Assembly (NCBI GenBank): GCA_017999135.1
Contig: JAGOBT010000070.1
Location: 1-10,024, forward strand
DNA from: Burkholderiaceae bacterium
Lineage (GTDB): Bacteria > Pseudomonadota > Gammaproteobacteria > Burkholderiales > Burkholderiaceae_C
DNA length: 10,024 bases
Reading direction: 5' to 3'
Shown: positions 9,156-10,024 of the stretch, piece by piece
Position numbering within the stretch: the first letter of the stretch is position 1
Layout: each line of letters opens with the position of its first letter
Program-made: the position numbers and the translations under genes
Notes under the pieces: generated by a model
Databases searched by the model: none
What the model saw: the letters and a program-made list of their open reading frames with translations, nothing else
What the model was told of the DNA's origin: nothing

Positions 9156-10024
9156 CATCCGAGGCGCAGGGCCATCACGCCGGCCACGATCACCGCGGTA
9201 CCGATGGCGCGCTGCAGGCCGAACTTCTCCTTTAGCAACACCGTGCCCAGCACCGCGGCGAACAGCACCGATGTTTCGCGCAACGCGGCCACGCTGGCCA
9301 CCGGGGCGCGGGTCATCGCCCACAGTGCGATGGCATAGCTGCCGATGCTGGCGCTGCCACCGACCGCCGCCAGCGGCCAGCGCTGGCGCGCATAGGCCAG
9401 GATGTGGGCGCGACCTTCGGGCCCGCGGCGCAACCACACCAGCAACGGGTAGGCGATGCCGTCCAGCACGAAGAGCAGCATCACATAGCGCAGCGCGCTG
9501 CCGCCGGCCGCCACCTCGGCGCGCACGCCCAGGCCGTCGACCACGGTGTAGACGGCGATGATGCCGGCGTTGGCAAAGGCAAACATCAGCGCCTTGCGGT
9601 GGTGCAACGCTTCGCCAGGCCTGGCCAGGCCGACCAGGGCGACGCCGGTGGTGATGCCGATGACGCCGGCCCAGGCCGCCGGGCTGGGCACCTCGCCGAT
9701 CAGGCTGCCGCTGCCCAGGGCCACCAGCAAGGGCGCGAAGCCGCGCATGATCGGGTAGGTCAATCCCAAATCGCCATGCTGGTAGGCCCCGGCCAGCGCG
9801 ATGTAGTAGCCGATGTGGATGACCAGCGAAGCGGCGATGTAGGGCAGCCCGGCCGGCCCCGGCAGGCCGACGATCAGCAGCAGCGGCAGGGCCACCAGCG
9901 CGCCCAGCAGGTGCACCAGGGCGGTGTCCAGCGGCTTGTCGCCGCTGCTCTTGACCAGCGCGTTCCAGCCGGCGTGCAGGGCCGCGCCCAGCAGCACGGC
10001 CAGCACCACCGGCCAGGTCAGCGC
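9155..10024 (-). CDS. EamA-family (drug/metabolite superfamily) transporter, 5' end beyond the window
   Basis: Inner-membrane permease of the DMT superfamily with two EamA repeats. The 289 visible residues show ten hydrophobic segments, the first at the extreme N-terminus (LTWPVVLAVLLGAALHAGWN) and the last just before the stop. The second repeat carries the family's typical ALRETSVLFAAVLG...LKEKF ending. A GTG at 10009 could start translation, but the frame is open to base 10024 with the in-frame residues A-L-T-W-P, and these complete the first membrane segment, so the true start is most likely a few codons off the right edge. Members export or import small metabolites such as amino acids; direction and substrate here are unknown. 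It is the promoter-proximal visible gene of the minus-strand set and is coupled to the dehydrogenase, so transport of that enzyme's substrate or product is plausible but unproven. Confidence 0.9.
   Translation of the reverse strand, partial: ALTWPVVLAVLLGAALHAGWNALVKSSGDKPLDTALVHLLGALVALPLLLIVGLPGPAGLPYIAASLVIHIGYYIALAGAYQHGDLGLTYPIMRGFAPLLVALGSGSLIGEVPSPAAWAGVIGITTGVALVGLARPGEALHHRKALMFAFANAGIIAVYTVVDGLGVRAEVAAGGSALRYVMLLFVLDGIAYPLLVWLRRGPEGRAHILAYARQRWPLAAVGGSASIGSYAIALWAMTRAPVASVAALRETSVLFAAVLGTVLLKEKFGLQRAIGTAVIVAGVMALRLG

Noticed and set aside
6628..9561. A 977-codon open frame on the + strand, antisense to the whole dehydrogenase gene
   Set aside because: Its product is low-complexity, rich in Gln, His, Gly and Ala, with no recognisable domain. 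It mirrors the dehydrogenase codons, and the strong G/C bias at third positions removes stops from the opposite strand.

Overview
The window is a GC-rich stretch with codon third positions dominated by G and C. It carries four complete or near-complete genes and one gene cut by the right edge. The gene types (proteobacterial PEP carboxylase, DUF5117/DUF4953 zinc protease, FAD/GcvT N-methyl amine dehydrogenase, AraC regulator, EamA transporter) and the base composition suggest a betaproteobacterium, probably of the order Burkholderiales. That placement is an inference from style, not from a marker gene.

Layout, left to right. Positions 1-92 are a short leader with a strong hairpin at the very edge and a good Shine-Dalgarno site. 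Positions 93-2969 (+) encode phosphoenolpyruvate carboxylase (ppc), complete and with all the family's active-site motifs. Positions 3108-5577 (+) encode an exported zinc metalloprotease of the DUF5117/DUF4953 type. As sequenced it is broken by one extra base near 3460, while everything downstream, including the HEXXHXXGXXH site, is intact. A 43-base gap separates it from a convergent set of genes on the minus strand.

The minus-strand set reads from right to left: an EamA-family transporter (enters from beyond 10024, ends 9155), a two-part FAD oxidoreductase/GcvT enzyme of the dimethylglycine/sarcosine dehydrogenase family (9141-6694), and an AraC-family regulator (start about 6601, ends 5621). 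The first two are 13 bases apart, and the transporter's stop codon touches the ribosome binding site of the enzyme, so they are very likely co-transcribed and translationally coupled. The regulator follows after 92 bases and may belong to the same transcript. A reasonable reading is a small cassette for moving and oxidatively demethylating an N-methylated amine or amino acid under AraC control; the substrate cannot be read from the sequence.

I see no RNA gene, CRISPR array, insertion sequence, phage gene or recognisable new defence or mobile system. Most of the window is ordinary chromosomal content. The observations most worth checking are the frameshift in the protease and the coupled transporter-dehydrogenase-regulator cassette.
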